This document shows, piece after piece, positions 17,772 through 26,778 of a DNA stretch of 64,000 bases. The stretch is taken from positions 62,001 to 126,000 of the forward strand of contig NZ_WSFT01000036.1 of the NCBI RefSeq assembly GCF_016820655.1, read 5' to 3'. Every line of letters starts with the position of its first letter. The first letter of the stretch is position 1. The translations under genes and the position numbers were made by a program. This DNA comes from Anaeromonas frigoriresistens. GTDB taxonomy: Bacteria > Bacillota > Clostridia > Tissierellales > SIT17. The notes under the pieces are model-generated. The model had not been told where the DNA came from, did no database searches, and worked only from the letters and a program-made list of their open reading frames with translations.

Positions 17772-18339
17772 CTTTGGCATACCAGATGATAATTTTATAA
17801 GAGGAAATATTCCTATGACAAAAGAAGAAGTTCGTGCTATTTCTATTAGTAAATTAAGATTAAATAAAGAAGATAGAGTAGTAGATGTGGGGGCTGGAAC
17901 TGGGGCTATATCAATAGAAATAGCAGCTTTTATTCCAAAAGGAAAGGTTTATTCAGTCGAAAAAAATACAGAAGGAACAGATCTTATAAATAAAAACAAG
18001 AAGAATTTTAATATTAGTAACATTGAAGTAATAGAAGGGTTGGCCCCTGAAATCCTTAAGAGTATAGGTTCAATAGATAAAGTGTTTATAGGTGGTTCAT
18101 CCGGTAAAATGGATGAGATAATTATGTGGGCTAAGAAAAACTTGACTGATAAAGGAAGAATAGTTATAAATGCAATAACTTTAGAAAATGTATATAAGGC
18201 TATTACTTATCTTAAAAAGAATACATTTAAAAATATAGACGTTGTACATGTCAATATTTCAAAAGGAAAAAATATTGGAGATTTAACAATGATGATAGGA
18301 CAAAATCCCATCTATGTTATATCAGCTTCAAAGGAGTGA
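17758..18339 (+). CDS. cbiT: Cobalt-precorrin-6B C15-methyltransferase (decarboxylating)
   Basis: A Rossmann-type SAM methyltransferase of 193 residues, unlike the CbiE-type methylases. It begins GIPDDNFIRGNIPMTKEEVRAI, which is diagnostic of CbiT, then the SAM motif VVDVGAGTGAISIEIA near 42-57 and VFIGGSSGKMDEI near 110. It methylates C15 and removes the acetate carboxyl at C12. Translation is coupled to cbiE by overlap. Confidence 0.94.
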   Translation: MKSCSFGIPDDNFIRGNIPMTKEEVRAISISKLRLNKEDRVVDVGAGTGAISIEIAAFIPKGKVYSVEKNTEGTDLINKNKKNFNISNIEVIEGLAPEILKSIGSIDKVFIGGSSGKMDEIIMWAKKNLTDKGRIVINAITLENVYKAITYLKKNTFKNIDVVHVNISKGKNIGDLTMMIGQNPIYVISASKE

Positions 18340-18343
18340 TATT

Positions 18344-19057
18344 ATGGCAGGAAAATTTTATGGCATTGGAGTAGGTCCAGGAGACCCTGAATTACTGACT
18401 ATCAAGGCTACAAAAATATTAAAGACAATAGACATTGTAATATGTCCAGAAAGTAAAAAGGGACAAGGTAGCATAGCACTTAATATTGCAAAGGATTACT
18501 TACCGGTGAATGTTGAAATACTGTATCTTAACTTTCCAATGACTTATGATGAAGAGATTTTGAATAAGGCTTGGAGTGATAACGCAAATACCATTTACAC
18601 ATTACTAAATAATGATAAAAATATTGGATTTCTTACATTAGGAGATCCTATGATTTATAGTACTTATATGTATCTTATTCCCCATTTAAAATTAAAACAT
18701 ATTAGTATAGAAACTATCCCAGGAATAACATCCTTTAGTGCTTTAGCTAGTAGAGTTAATATTCCTTTAACATCTGGCGAAGAGACACTAGGTATAATTC
18801 CATTAAGGAAGAATATAGAAGGATTGGAGAAGGCATTAGAGAATTTTGATAATTTAATTATCATGAAGCCTTCAAATGAACATGAACAGTTAGGTGAAAC
18901 ACTAAAGAATAAAAACCTTGAAAATAATTTTGTACTTGTATCTAAATGTGGAACAGTAGAAGAAAAAATTAGTTATGATATTAGAGATTTAACAGATAAA
19001 AAAGTACCTTATCTTTCTACACTAGTTATAAAAAATAGGGGGTTAAAATATGAATAA
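18344..19057 (+). CDS. cbiL: Cobalt-factor II / precorrin-2 C20-methyltransferase
   Basis: A 237-residue tetrapyrrole methylase with the N-terminal FYGIGVGPGDPELLTIKATK motif, IGFLTLGDPMIYSTYMYL near 95 and IPGITSFSALASRVNIPL near 128. CbiL adds the C20 methyl, the first methylation after cobalt insertion. The ATG at 18344 follows AAAGGAGTGAT; upstream in-frame ATG at 18314 lies inside cbiT and has no binding site. It overlaps cbiF by 8 bases. Confidence 0.93.
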   Translation: MAGKFYGIGVGPGDPELLTIKATKILKTIDIVICPESKKGQGSIALNIAKDYLPVNVEILYLNFPMTYDEEILNKAWSDNANTIYTLLNNDKNIGFLTLGDPMIYSTYMYLIPHLKLKHISIETIPGITSFSALASRVNIPLTSGEETLGIIPLRKNIEGLEKALENFDNLIIMKPSNEHEQLGETLKNKNLENNFVLVSKCGTVEEKISYDIRDLTDKKVPYLSTLVIKNRGLKYE

Positions 19058-19808
19058 TGTATATTTTATTGGAGCAGGTCCTGGAGATCCTGATTTAATA
19101 ACTGTTAAAGGTAGAAATATTATTGAAAAGTCAGATATCATCATCTATGCAGGGTCATTAGTTAATAAGGAAATAATAGAATGTCGCAGAAAAGAAAGCA
19201 CATTATACAACAGTGCTTCCATGACTTTAGAAGAGGTTATAAAAGTGATAGAAGAAGGCGTTAAGGAAGATAAATTAATAGCTAGAGTTCATACAGGAGA
19301 TCCAAGTATATACGGTGCTATCAGAGAACAGATTGATTGGCTAGAAGATTTAGGAATATCTAGTAAAGTTATACCGGGAGTAAGTTCTTTTGTAGCATCA
19401 GCAGCAGCTCTAAATAAAGAGTTTACTCTACCAGATATATCCCAAACGGTTATTTGTACTAGACTAGAAGGTAGAACACCAGTGCCAGAGTCAGAGAGTC
19501 TAGATAAATTAGCTAGTCATAAAGCATCTATGGCTATATTTTTATCAGTTCATATGATAGATAATGTAGTTTCTAGACTTATGAAGCATTATGATAAGGA
19601 TACTCCAGTAGCAGTAATTCAAAAAGCAACTTGGGATGATCAAAAAATAGTCCAAGGAAAGCTATCTAATATTTCAGATAAAGTGAAGGAAGCAAATATA
19701 AACAAAACAGCTCAGATATTAGTAGGAGATTTTTTGGGAGATAAATATAGTTTATCTAAATTATATGATGCAAGTTTTTCTCATGGATATAGGAAGGCAA
19801 AAAAGTGA
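19050..19808 (+). CDS. cbiF: Cobalt-precorrin-4 C11-methyltransferase
   Basis: A 252-residue methylase. NVYFIGAGPGDPDLITVKGR opens the protein, YAGSLVN near 32 and RVHTGDPSIYGAIREQ near 75 distinguish CbiF/CobM from other corrin methylases, and FTLPDISQTVICTRLEGRTPVP near 128 is family-specific. It methylates C11. It overlaps cbiG through a GTGA junction. Confidence 0.95.
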   Translation: MNNVYFIGAGPGDPDLITVKGRNIIEKSDIIIYAGSLVNKEIIECRRKESTLYNSASMTLEEVIKVIEEGVKEDKLIARVHTGDPSIYGAIREQIDWLEDLGISSKVIPGVSSFVASAAALNKEFTLPDISQTVICTRLEGRTPVPESESLDKLASHKASMAIFLSVHMIDNVVSRLMKHYDKDTPVAVIQKATWDDQKIVQGKLSNISDKVKEANINKTAQILVGDFLGDKYSLSKLYDASFSHGYRKAKK

Positions 19809-20833
19809 AATTAGCTATTATTACCCTAACAAAGGGTGGGATAATACAAGCTAAGAGGATAAAGTCATATAAGAATAATGCTGATATTTATACTTTAGAT
19901 AAATATTGTATAGAGGAGTTATATGCTATAGAAGGAAAGTTATCTGAGTATATGCCTGTTCTATTTGAAAAATATGATACTCTTCTTTTTATTATGGCTA
20001 CAGGAGTAGTCGTAAGAAGTATATCTAAGCATATTAAACATAAAACCTTAGACCCAGCTATATTAGTTATGGATGAAAAAGGTAGGTTTATTATAAGTTT
20101 ACTTTCGGGACATATTGGGGGAGCAAATGAAGCTGCACAATCCCTTGCTAATTTAATAGGAGCTCAACCAGTTATTACAACAGCTTCTGATGTAAAAGGA
20201 GTTATCCCGATTGATATGTTAGCTATAAGATTAAAGTGCTACATTGATAATATGGAGGATGCTAAGGATATTACTTCTTTACTAGTGAATGAAGAACCAG
20301 TAGGAATAGAAACAGATATTTCTATAGATCCAGAAATACTAAAAGGATTTATTTTAAAGAATCAAAAAGAGTTTAACAGTATAAAAGGAATAGTAAATAT
20401 AACTAATAAGAAGGAAGTTAAATCATCATATAAAAGTGTACAATTAGTGCCTCAGAATATTGTAATAGGTATTGGGTGTAGACGAGGTATTTCTAGAAAT
20501 AAAATATTAGAAGCTATAAACTTATCTATGAATGATTTGAATTTGCATATTAAAAGTATCAAAGCTTTAGCAACCATAGATGTAAAAAGAGATGAAATAG
20601 GGATCTTAGATGCAGCTAAATGTCTACATATTCCATTAACTATTATAGATAGAGATAGGATTAAGAGAATAGAAAGTAAATTTAACTCTTCAGATTTTGT
20701 TAGAAAAACTATTGGAGTTGGATCGGTTTGTGAACCTTGCGGATATATAGTAAGTAAAAAAGGAAAATGTCTTATGAGAAAAAAAGCATATGAAGGTATA
20801 ACCATATCTATTTGGAAGGAGGAAATGAATTGA
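19805..20833 (+). CDS. cbiG: Cobalt-precorrin-5A hydrolase
   Basis: CbiG (342 residues) opens the delta-lactone and releases the C20 carbon as acetaldehyde. Regions in order: N-terminal domain with MATGVVVRSISKHIKHK and DPAILVMDEKGRF, the motif LLSGHIGGANEAA near 100, a linker, then the CbiG C-terminal domain with VIGIGCRRGIS near 218 and GVGSVCEPCG near 302. The start is GTG overlapping the cbiF stop. It is unfused, whereas some clostridia have CbiG joined to CbiH. Confidence 0.94.
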   Translation: MKLAIITLTKGGIIQAKRIKSYKNNADIYTLDKYCIEELYAIEGKLSEYMPVLFEKYDTLLFIMATGVVVRSISKHIKHKTLDPAILVMDEKGRFIISLLSGHIGGANEAAQSLANLIGAQPVITTASDVKGVIPIDMLAIRLKCYIDNMEDAKDITSLLVNEEPVGIETDISIDPEILKGFILKNQKEFNSIKGIVNITNKKEVKSSYKSVQLVPQNIVIGIGCRRGISRNKILEAINLSMNDLNLHIKSIKALATIDVKRDEIGILDAAKCLHIPLTIIDRDRIKRIESKFNSSDFVRKTIGVGSVCEPCGYIVSKKGKCLMRKKAYEGITISIWKEEMN

Positions 20834-21570
20834 ACAAGAATGGAAAAATTTATGTTGTAGGTATAGGCCCTGGAGATAAAAAGCATATGACCTTTAAAGC
20901 TGTAGAGGCTATTGAAAAATCTGATATAGTAATTGGATATAAGAAATATATAGAACTTATCGAGGATATGATAGATAGTAAAAAAATAGTATCATCTCAG
21001 ATGAAAAAAGAGGTTGAGCGTTGTGAGAAGACTTTAGAATATGCAGAGGATGGGAAGGTAGTTGCATTAGTAAGTAGTGGAGATGCTGGTGTATATGGAA
21101 TGGCAGGGATAATGATAGAGGTACTATTAAAGAAAAATAGTACAGTAGATATTGAAGTAATTCCTGGAGTTTCAGCAGCGAATGCATCAGCAGCTTGTGT
21201 AGGAGCTCCGATTATGCATGATTTTGCTACTATTAGTTTAAGTGACTTACTTACAGACTGGTCATTAATTGAAAAAAGAATACATTGTGCAGGTGAAGGT
21301 GATTTTGTTATAACTATTTACAACCCTAGAAGTAAAAAGAGACAAGAACAAATAGTAATATCAAGAGAGATTTTATTAAATTATAAAAGCAAAAGTACAC
21401 CAGTAGCAATTGTAAGAAATGCGAAAAGAGAAGATGAAGAAATAGTTTTAACTGATTTAGAGCATATGCTAGATCATAATATAGATATGTTCACAACCCT
21501 TATAATTGGAAACTCTAAATCCTATATCAAAGGAGGAAAAATGGTTACTCCAAGGGGCTATAGAATATGA
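20830..21570 (+). CDS. cbiH: Cobalt-precorrin-3B C17-methyltransferase
   Basis: A 246-residue methylase with GKIYVVGIGPGDKKHMTFKA at the start, ALVSSGDAGVYGMAGIM near 84 and VIPGVSAANASAACVGAPIMHDF near 110; the last stretch is typical of CbiH/CobJ. It methylates C17 with ring contraction. The chosen start is TTG at 20830, seven bases after AGGAGG and overlapping the cbiG stop; an in-frame TTG at 20812 precedes that binding site. Confidence 0.93.
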   Translation: MNKNGKIYVVGIGPGDKKHMTFKAVEAIEKSDIVIGYKKYIELIEDMIDSKKIVSSQMKKEVERCEKTLEYAEDGKVVALVSSGDAGVYGMAGIMIEVLLKKNSTVDIEVIPGVSAANASAACVGAPIMHDFATISLSDLLTDWSLIEKRIHCAGEGDFVITIYNPRSKKRQEQIVISREILLNYKSKSTPVAIVRNAKREDEEIVLTDLEHMLDHNIDMFTTLIIGNSKSYIKGGKMVTPRGYRI

Positions 21571-22325
21571 TATTAGTTTTATCTGGAACTCAGGATGGTA
21601 GAGATATAGTGGTTAAGTTGCTAGAACAAGGATATAGTGTATTAGCTACAACTGCCACAGAATATGGAGGGAAACTCTTTAAAAACCATCCTATGTTAGA
21701 TACTATATCCCAACGATTAGATGAAAATGACATGGAAAAAATAATAGATGAAAATGATATTAAAATTTTAATTGATGCTACTCATCCTTATGCCAGTGAA
21801 GCATCAAAAAATGCTATGAAAGCAGCTAATATTAAAAACATCTCTTATTTAAGATTTGAGAGAGAAAAGATTAATGTAAAAGGAATCAGGCGATTCTCTG
21901 ATTATGATGAAATAATAAAATTTCTACAAAATAAATCAGGAAATATATTACTTACAACAGGTAGTAATAATCTAGATAAATTTAAAATAGTTCCTTTTAA
22001 AGAAAGACTATATATAAGAGTATTACCTACTCATAATGTTATAAAAAAGTGCAATGACTTAGGCTTCTTACCTAAACAAATATTAGGACTACAAGGACCA
22101 TTCAGTAGTGAATTTAATAGAGCAATTTATGAGTTTTATAAAATAGATTATATTGTTACAAAGGATAGTGGTAAAGTAGGAGGTACTTATGAAAAAATCA
22201 AATCAGCTCTAGATATGAATGTAGAGGTACTTTTGATAAATAGACCTTCAATTAACTATACTAATGTAGCTACGAATATAGAAGATTTATTAAAAAGCAT
22301 TAAAAATATAGGAGGAAAATTATAA
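21567..22325 (+). CDS. cbiJ: Cobalt-precorrin-6A reductase
   Basis: A 252-residue reductase (CbiJ/CobK) that reduces the macrocycle with NAD(P)H. Family marks are ILVLSGTQDGRDIV at the N terminus, LIDATHPYASEASKNAMKAA near 70, LRFERE near 95, LLTTGSNNLDKF near 128 and VTKDSGKVGGTYEKI near 203. Its ATG overlaps the cbiH stop and its TAA overlaps the cbiX start. Confidence 0.94.
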   Translation: MILVLSGTQDGRDIVVKLLEQGYSVLATTATEYGGKLFKNHPMLDTISQRLDENDMEKIIDENDIKILIDATHPYASEASKNAMKAANIKNISYLRFEREKINVKGIRRFSDYDEIIKFLQNKSGNILLTTGSNNLDKFKIVPFKERLYIRVLPTHNVIKKCNDLGFLPKQILGLQGPFSSEFNRAIYEFYKIDYIVTKDSGKVGGTYEKIKSALDMNVEVLLINRPSINYTNVATNIEDLLKSIKNIGGKL

Positions 22326-22690
22326 TGAAAAAAGGATTATTAGTGGTAGGACATGGTAGTAGATCTGATGCAGCAAAAAAAGGATTTAATGAAATCGTTG
22401 ATATATTAAGAGGTAAAACTGATCAATATATTGTAAAGGGTGCATACATGGAGATAAGTAAGCCATTTATTCCAGATGTGGTTAGAGACATGGTAGAAGA
22501 AAATATTAAAGATATAGTGGTAGTACCTTACTTTTTATATGAAGGAATTCACATTAAAGAAGATATACCGAATATAATAGAAAAGCTAAATAACCAGTAT
22601 AAAGATGTTGAATTTAGAATAGCTAATCCCTTAGGAGTAGAGCCTGTTCTAGCAGATATATTACTCCAAAGAGTAAAGGATATAGATTAA
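22325..22690 (+). CDS. cbiX: Small-form sirohydrochlorin cobaltochelatase CbiX
   Basis: A 121-residue chelatase of the short CbiX(S) type known mainly from archaea, about half the length of the bacterial long form. The metal and proton-handling histidines are His10 in VVGHGSRSD and His76 in LYEGIHIKEDIP. It inserts cobalt into sirohydrochlorin or precorrin-2. As a single domain it should work as a homodimer. No long CbiX or CbiK is in the window. SirB-type ferrochelation is the alternative, unlikely inside a B12 operon. Confidence 0.9.
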   Translation: MKKGLLVVGHGSRSDAAKKGFNEIVDILRGKTDQYIVKGAYMEISKPFIPDVVRDMVEENIKDIVVVPYFLYEGIHIKEDIPNIIEKLNNQYKDVEFRIANPLGVEPVLADILLQRVKDID

Positions 22691-22715
22691 TAATAGCAAT
22701 ATGGAGGTCTATGAA

Positions 22716-23954
22716 ATGAAAATTGCAGTAGTTGGTATAAATCATGATACAGCAATAACAGAAGTTCGTGAAAAGGTTTCATTTACAGACACAAAAAAGA
22801 TCGATATCACAAATTATTTATTAGATAATGGAGTCAAAGAATGTGTGATACTCTCAACTTGTAATAGAAGTGAAATTTACATAGCTGATACAGAAGATAA
22901 TATTGATAAAAGTATAGAATCAGTAAAAAAAGTATATGAAGAGAAGGCAAAACCTGAAGAAATTAACAAATATTTATTTATCAAAGAGGATATAAAAGCT
23001 ATATATCATTTATATGAAGTTACATCAGGATTGAAATCTATAGTATTAGGTGAAGATCAAATCTTAGGACAAGTTAAGGAAGCTCATTTATTAGCTATGG
23101 AGCTAGGGGGAAGTCAGAAAACATTAAATAAGTTATTCAGAGAAGCAATTACAACCTCTAAAAAAGTAAAAAATAAGTTAAAGATATCTGAGCATCCTCT
23201 TTCGATTAGCTATATTGGTGTAAAATTTTTGAATGAACATATTCAATTGAAAGGTAAAAAAGCTCTTGTCATTGGATTGGGTAAAATGGGAAAGCTATCT
23301 TTAAAGTACTTAATTAATGAAAACCTAAGTACTCTATATATGTCTAATAGAAGTCATGGTAAATTAGTTAATATTCAAGATGAATATCCTAATGTAATAC
23401 CAATATCTTATGAACAAAGATATGAAATATTAAAAGAAGTAGACATACTGATAACTGCTACAGCTTGTCCTCATCATATTATATGTAAGGAAGATATGCC
23501 TAAACTAACGAAAAAATTATATGTTATGGATATGGCATTACCACGGGATGTGGATCAGAGATTATCACAGTTGGATTTTGTTAATCTTTACAATATTGAT
23601 AATTTGAAAGAAATAGTTACTTTAAATGAAAGTAAGCGAAAAGAATTATCGGAAAAAGCTAAAAATATAATAGATCAAGATGTATTAGATTTTATCCAAT
23701 GGCTCAAAACCTTAAAAGTAGATCCAATCATAAAGAATATGTATGAGAAATGTCAAGAAGTAGAGAAAGATACCATGGAATATATAAATAGAAAAATAGA
23801 TCTAAGTAAAAGAGACAAAAAGATAATAGAGAAAATAATCAGTTCATCTTTCAAACGAATAATTAGAAATCCAGCTATTAAACTTAAAGAGATTGAAGAC
23901 AAAGAAAAATTAGAAACATATATTAAAGTGATGGAAGAATTATATGGATTATAG
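22716..23954 (+). CDS. hemA: Glutamyl-tRNA reductase
   Basis: A 412-residue enzyme reducing glutamyl-tRNA(Glu) to glutamate-1-semialdehyde, the first step of C5 tetrapyrrole synthesis. It begins KIAVVGINHDTA, has the catalytic Cys in ILSTCNRSEIYI near 50, GLKSIVLGEDQILGQVKEA near 110, and an NADPH-binding stretch ALVIGLGKMGKLS near 188. The C-terminal helical dimerisation region is complete. The ATG at 22716 has GGAGGT at seven bases; the upstream ATG at 22701 overlaps that site. Placement after cbiX links precursor supply to B12 demand. Confidence 0.94.
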   Translation: MKIAVVGINHDTAITEVREKVSFTDTKKIDITNYLLDNGVKECVILSTCNRSEIYIADTEDNIDKSIESVKKVYEEKAKPEEINKYLFIKEDIKAIYHLYEVTSGLKSIVLGEDQILGQVKEAHLLAMELGGSQKTLNKLFREAITTSKKVKNKLKISEHPLSISYIGVKFLNEHIQLKGKKALVIGLGKMGKLSLKYLINENLSTLYMSNRSHGKLVNIQDEYPNVIPISYEQRYEILKEVDILITATACPHHIICKEDMPKLTKKLYVMDMALPRDVDQRLSQLDFVNLYNIDNLKEIVTLNESKRKELSEKAKNIIDQDVLDFIQWLKTLKVDPIIKNMYEKCQEVEKDTMEYINRKIDLSKRDKKIIEKIISSSFKRIIRNPAIKLKEIEDKEKLETYIKVMEELYGL

Positions 23955-24089
23955 AAGTCAAAGTTATTTATAGGTTAGGTACAAGCCCTTCCTTAGTAGA
24001 TTATTAAAATAACAATTAGAGTATATATACTAAATATTATAATAAATACTTATTTTTATTAGGAGATATTAAAGAAAGGAGGAATTTAT
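23955..24089 (+). promoter_or_regulatory. 135-bp gap between hemA and hemC with a possible internal promoter
   Basis: This is the longest gap inside the cobalamin operon. A TATAAT lies at 24038-24043, but the -35 region 17 bases before it (ATTAGA) is poor. No terminator hairpin is visible. It may hold an internal promoter for hemC onward; otherwise the operon continues through it. Confidence 0.3.
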
Positions 24090-24995
24090 ATGAAAATAGT
24101 AGTAGGATCTAGAGGTAGTAAATTAGCATTAACTCAAACAAAATGGGTCATAGATCAATTAAGGTATAAGTTTCCCTATGTAGATTTTCAAATAAAAATT
24201 ATTAAAACAAAGGGAGATATAATACAAAATATTTCTTTAGATAAGATAGGAGATAAAGGATTATTTGTTAAAGAGATTGAGAATTCTCTTTTAAGTAAAA
24301 GTATTGATATGGCAATACACAGTATGAAGGATATGCCTTCTGTGACTCCTAAAGGATTAATATTTACAGGAATACCAAAGCGGGAAGATCCTAGAGATGC
24401 ACTTGTTTTAAAAGAAGGATATAAAAGTTTAGAAGATTTACCTAAGGGAGCTCGTATAGGTACTGGAAGTAAAAGGAGAAAATATCAATTATTAAAGGTT
24501 AGACCAGACTTAGATATAGTTTCAATAAGAGGTAATATTGAAACCAGAATAGAAAAAATCCATACTGAAAACTTTCATGGAATTATATTAGCGGCAGCAG
24601 GCTTACATAGGTTGGGATTAAATAATAGAATCAGCATGTATTTATCACCAGAGGTTATTTTACCTGCTCCAGCTCAAGGTTCCTTAGCAATTGAAATATG
24701 CGATGAGCGTAAAGATATATATGATATGGTTAAAGAAATAAGTTGTAGAGAAACAATGATCCAAGTTAAAGCTGAAAGGGAATTTTTAAAGGGAGTAAAT
24801 GGAGGATGTCATATACCTGTAGGAGCCTTATGTACAGTTATAGATGATAAAATAATATTAGATTGTATTTTTGGAGATGAGGAAGGTAACAAATTAGTTA
24901 GGAAGACTAAAGAAGGTAAAATCGGTGAGGAGCAAGCATTAGGTATAGAATTAGCACAAGCTGTGATTGAGGAGTTGACAGATAATGAAGGGTAA
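24090..24995 (+). CDS. hemC: Porphobilinogen deaminase (hydroxymethylbilane synthase)
   Basis: A 301-residue enzyme that polymerises four porphobilinogens to hydroxymethylbilane. It opens VVGSRGSKLALTQTKWV, has IKTKGDII near 43, MAIHSMKDMPS near 82, and the cofactor-attaching Cys in VNGGCHIPVGAL near 240. A strong AAAGGAGG site precedes the start. It overlaps cobA by 11 bases, with no hemD between, although uroporphyrinogen-III synthase is needed between the two steps. Confidence 0.95.
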   Translation: MKIVVGSRGSKLALTQTKWVIDQLRYKFPYVDFQIKIIKTKGDIIQNISLDKIGDKGLFVKEIENSLLSKSIDMAIHSMKDMPSVTPKGLIFTGIPKREDPRDALVLKEGYKSLEDLPKGARIGTGSKRRKYQLLKVRPDLDIVSIRGNIETRIEKIHTENFHGIILAAAGLHRLGLNNRISMYLSPEVILPAPAQGSLAIEICDERKDIYDMVKEISCRETMIQVKAEREFLKGVNGGCHIPVGALCTVIDDKIILDCIFGDEEGNKLVRKTKEGKIGEEQALGIELAQAVIEELTDNEG

Positions 24996-25737
24996 AGTTT
25001 ATTTAGTAGGTGCAGGTCCAGGAGATTACAAACTAATTACATTAAAGGGCTTAGAAGCCATTAGAGAAGCAGATGTAATTGTATATGATAGATTAATAAA
25101 TGAAGAACTCCTTAAAGAAGCTAAAAAAAATTGTGAAATGGTATATGTAGGTAAAAAATCAAATCAACATACTATGAAACAAGAAGATATTAATACACTT
25201 TTAGTAAAAGAGGCAAGAGAAGGTAAAATCGTAACTAGATTAAAAGGTGGAGACCCTTATGTCTTTGGAAGGGGAGGAGAAGAAGGTATAGTATTATATT
25301 CAAATAATATTGAGTTTGAAGTTGTACCTGGAATTACCTCATCTATTGGAGGACTTTGTTATGCAGGTATTCCTATAACTCATCGTGACCATGCATCCTC
25401 TTTTCATGTTTTTACAGGACATTTAAAAAACGATGATGAAGAACTTGAGTGGGATTCAATGGTTAAATTGAATGGTACCTTAGTATTTTTAATGGGGATG
25501 AGCAACCTTGAAAAAATAGTAAGTAGGCTAATAGAGTATGGAAAGGATCCTAATACGCCAGTTGCGATAATTAATTGGGCTACTACACCTAATCAATATA
25601 CAATAACAGAAAGATTAGATCAAATATATCAACTTGCTCAAGAAAAGAATATAAAACCACCTAGTTTGATAGTAATAGGAGATGTAGTGAAGTGTAGGGA
25701 ACAACTGAACTTTTTTGAAAATAAAACTTTATCATAG
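24985..25737 (+). CDS. cobA: Uroporphyrinogen-III C-methyltransferase, stand-alone
   Basis: A 250-residue SUMT that methylates uroporphyrinogen III at C2 and C7 to precorrin-2, the branch point from heme. Motifs: KVYLVGAGPGDYKLITLKG, VIVYDRLINEELL, VTRLKGGDPYVFGRGGEE near 83, and VVPGITSSIGGLCYAGIPITHR near 110. In many clostridia this domain is fused to a C-terminal HemD; here the protein ends at the normal SUMT length and hemB follows. The symbol cobA here means the methyltransferase, not the adenosyltransferase. Confidence 0.94.
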   Translation: MKGKVYLVGAGPGDYKLITLKGLEAIREADVIVYDRLINEELLKEAKKNCEMVYVGKKSNQHTMKQEDINTLLVKEAREGKIVTRLKGGDPYVFGRGGEEGIVLYSNNIEFEVVPGITSSIGGLCYAGIPITHRDHASSFHVFTGHLKNDDEELEWDSMVKLNGTLVFLMGMSNLEKIVSRLIEYGKDPNTPVAIINWATTPNQYTITERLDQIYQLAQEKNIKPPSLIVIGDVVKCREQLNFFENKTLS

Positions 25738-25800
25738 AAGTTTATAGATATACTAATTGGGGAGTTACTAAATACCTTATAGCTAATGGGGAGGGATAAA

Positions 25801-26778
25801 ATGAAGATAATTAAAAGACCTAGACGTCTTAGATCTAATTCATTAATTAGGGAATTGATAAAGGAGACCCGGTTACAAGTAGAAGATTTAGTATATCCAC
25901 TATTTGTAGTAGAAGGAGAAAACATAAAAAAAGAAATATCTTCTTTACCTGGAAATTATCATTTTTCAATAGATAAACTAATTGAGGAAATAGATGAGCT
26001 TGAAAAATTAGGAATTAAATATATAATGCTCTTCGGAATACCTAATAAAAAGGATGAAATAGGTAGCCAAGCTTATAGTAAAGATGGCATAGTACAGAAG
26101 GCCATAAGGAGTATAAAACAACGACATAAGGATATATACATTATTACTGACATATGTCTATGCCAATATACAGATCATGGACATTGTGGGATTTTAGAGG
26201 AAACTGGATATGTTAACAATGATGAAACATTAGAGTATCTGTCTAAGATAGCAGTAAGTCATGCTGAAGCTGGAGCAGATATGGTAGCACCCTCAGATAT
26301 GATGGATGGACGAATAGGACATATGAGAAGAAAATTAGATGAAGATGGATATGTAAATTTACCAATAATGTCCTATAGCATTAAATACTCATCATCTTTC
26401 TATGGTCCATTTAGAGATGCAGCTCATTCAGCTCCATCCTTTGGTGATAGAAAGACTTATCAGATGGATCCAGCTAATCCTTCAGAAGCATTAAGAGAAG
26501 TGCAGCTAGACATTGAAGAGGGCGCAGACATAGTTATGGTAAAACCAGCATTAGCTTATTTGGACATAATTAGGAAAGTAAAGGATAAGTATGATGTTCC
26601 TATGGCAGCATATAATGTGAGTGGTGAATATGCAATGTTAAAAATGGCTATAAAAAATGATTTACTAAGTGAAGAAGCTATATATGAGTCACTTTTATCA
26701 ATAAAAAGAGCAGGGGCGGATATAATAATTACTTATTTTGCAAAGGAAATAGCACAGAAATTAAAGGAGCGGTATTAA
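25801..26778 (+). CDS. hemB: Delta-aminolevulinic acid dehydratase (porphobilinogen synthase)
   Basis: A 325-residue enzyme condensing two aminolevulinates. The zinc-binding cysteines sit in [15 protein letters not shown] near 118-132; the Schiff-base lysines are in [15 protein letters not shown]-flanked and [10 protein letters not shown] regions (about 195 and 247). The ATG at 25801 follows GGGGAGGG; an ATG 15 bases upstream overlaps that site. The stop codon overlaps hemL (TAATG). Confidence 0.95.
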   Translation: MKIIKRPRRLRSNSLIRELIKETRLQVEDLVYPLFVVEGENIKKEISSLPGNYHFSIDKLIEEIDELEKLGIKYIMLFGIPNKKDEIGSQAYSKDGIVQKAIRSIKQRHKDIYIITDICLCQYTDHGHCGILEETGYVNNDETLEYLSKIAVSHAEAGADMVAPSDMMDGRIGHMRRKLDEDGYVNLPIMSYSIKYSSSFYGPFRDAAHSAPSFGDRKTYQMDPANPSEALREVQLDIEEGADIVMVKPALAYLDIIRKVKDKYDVPMAAYNVSGEYAMLKMAIKNDLLSEEAIYESLLSIKRAGADIIITYFAKEIAQKLKERY

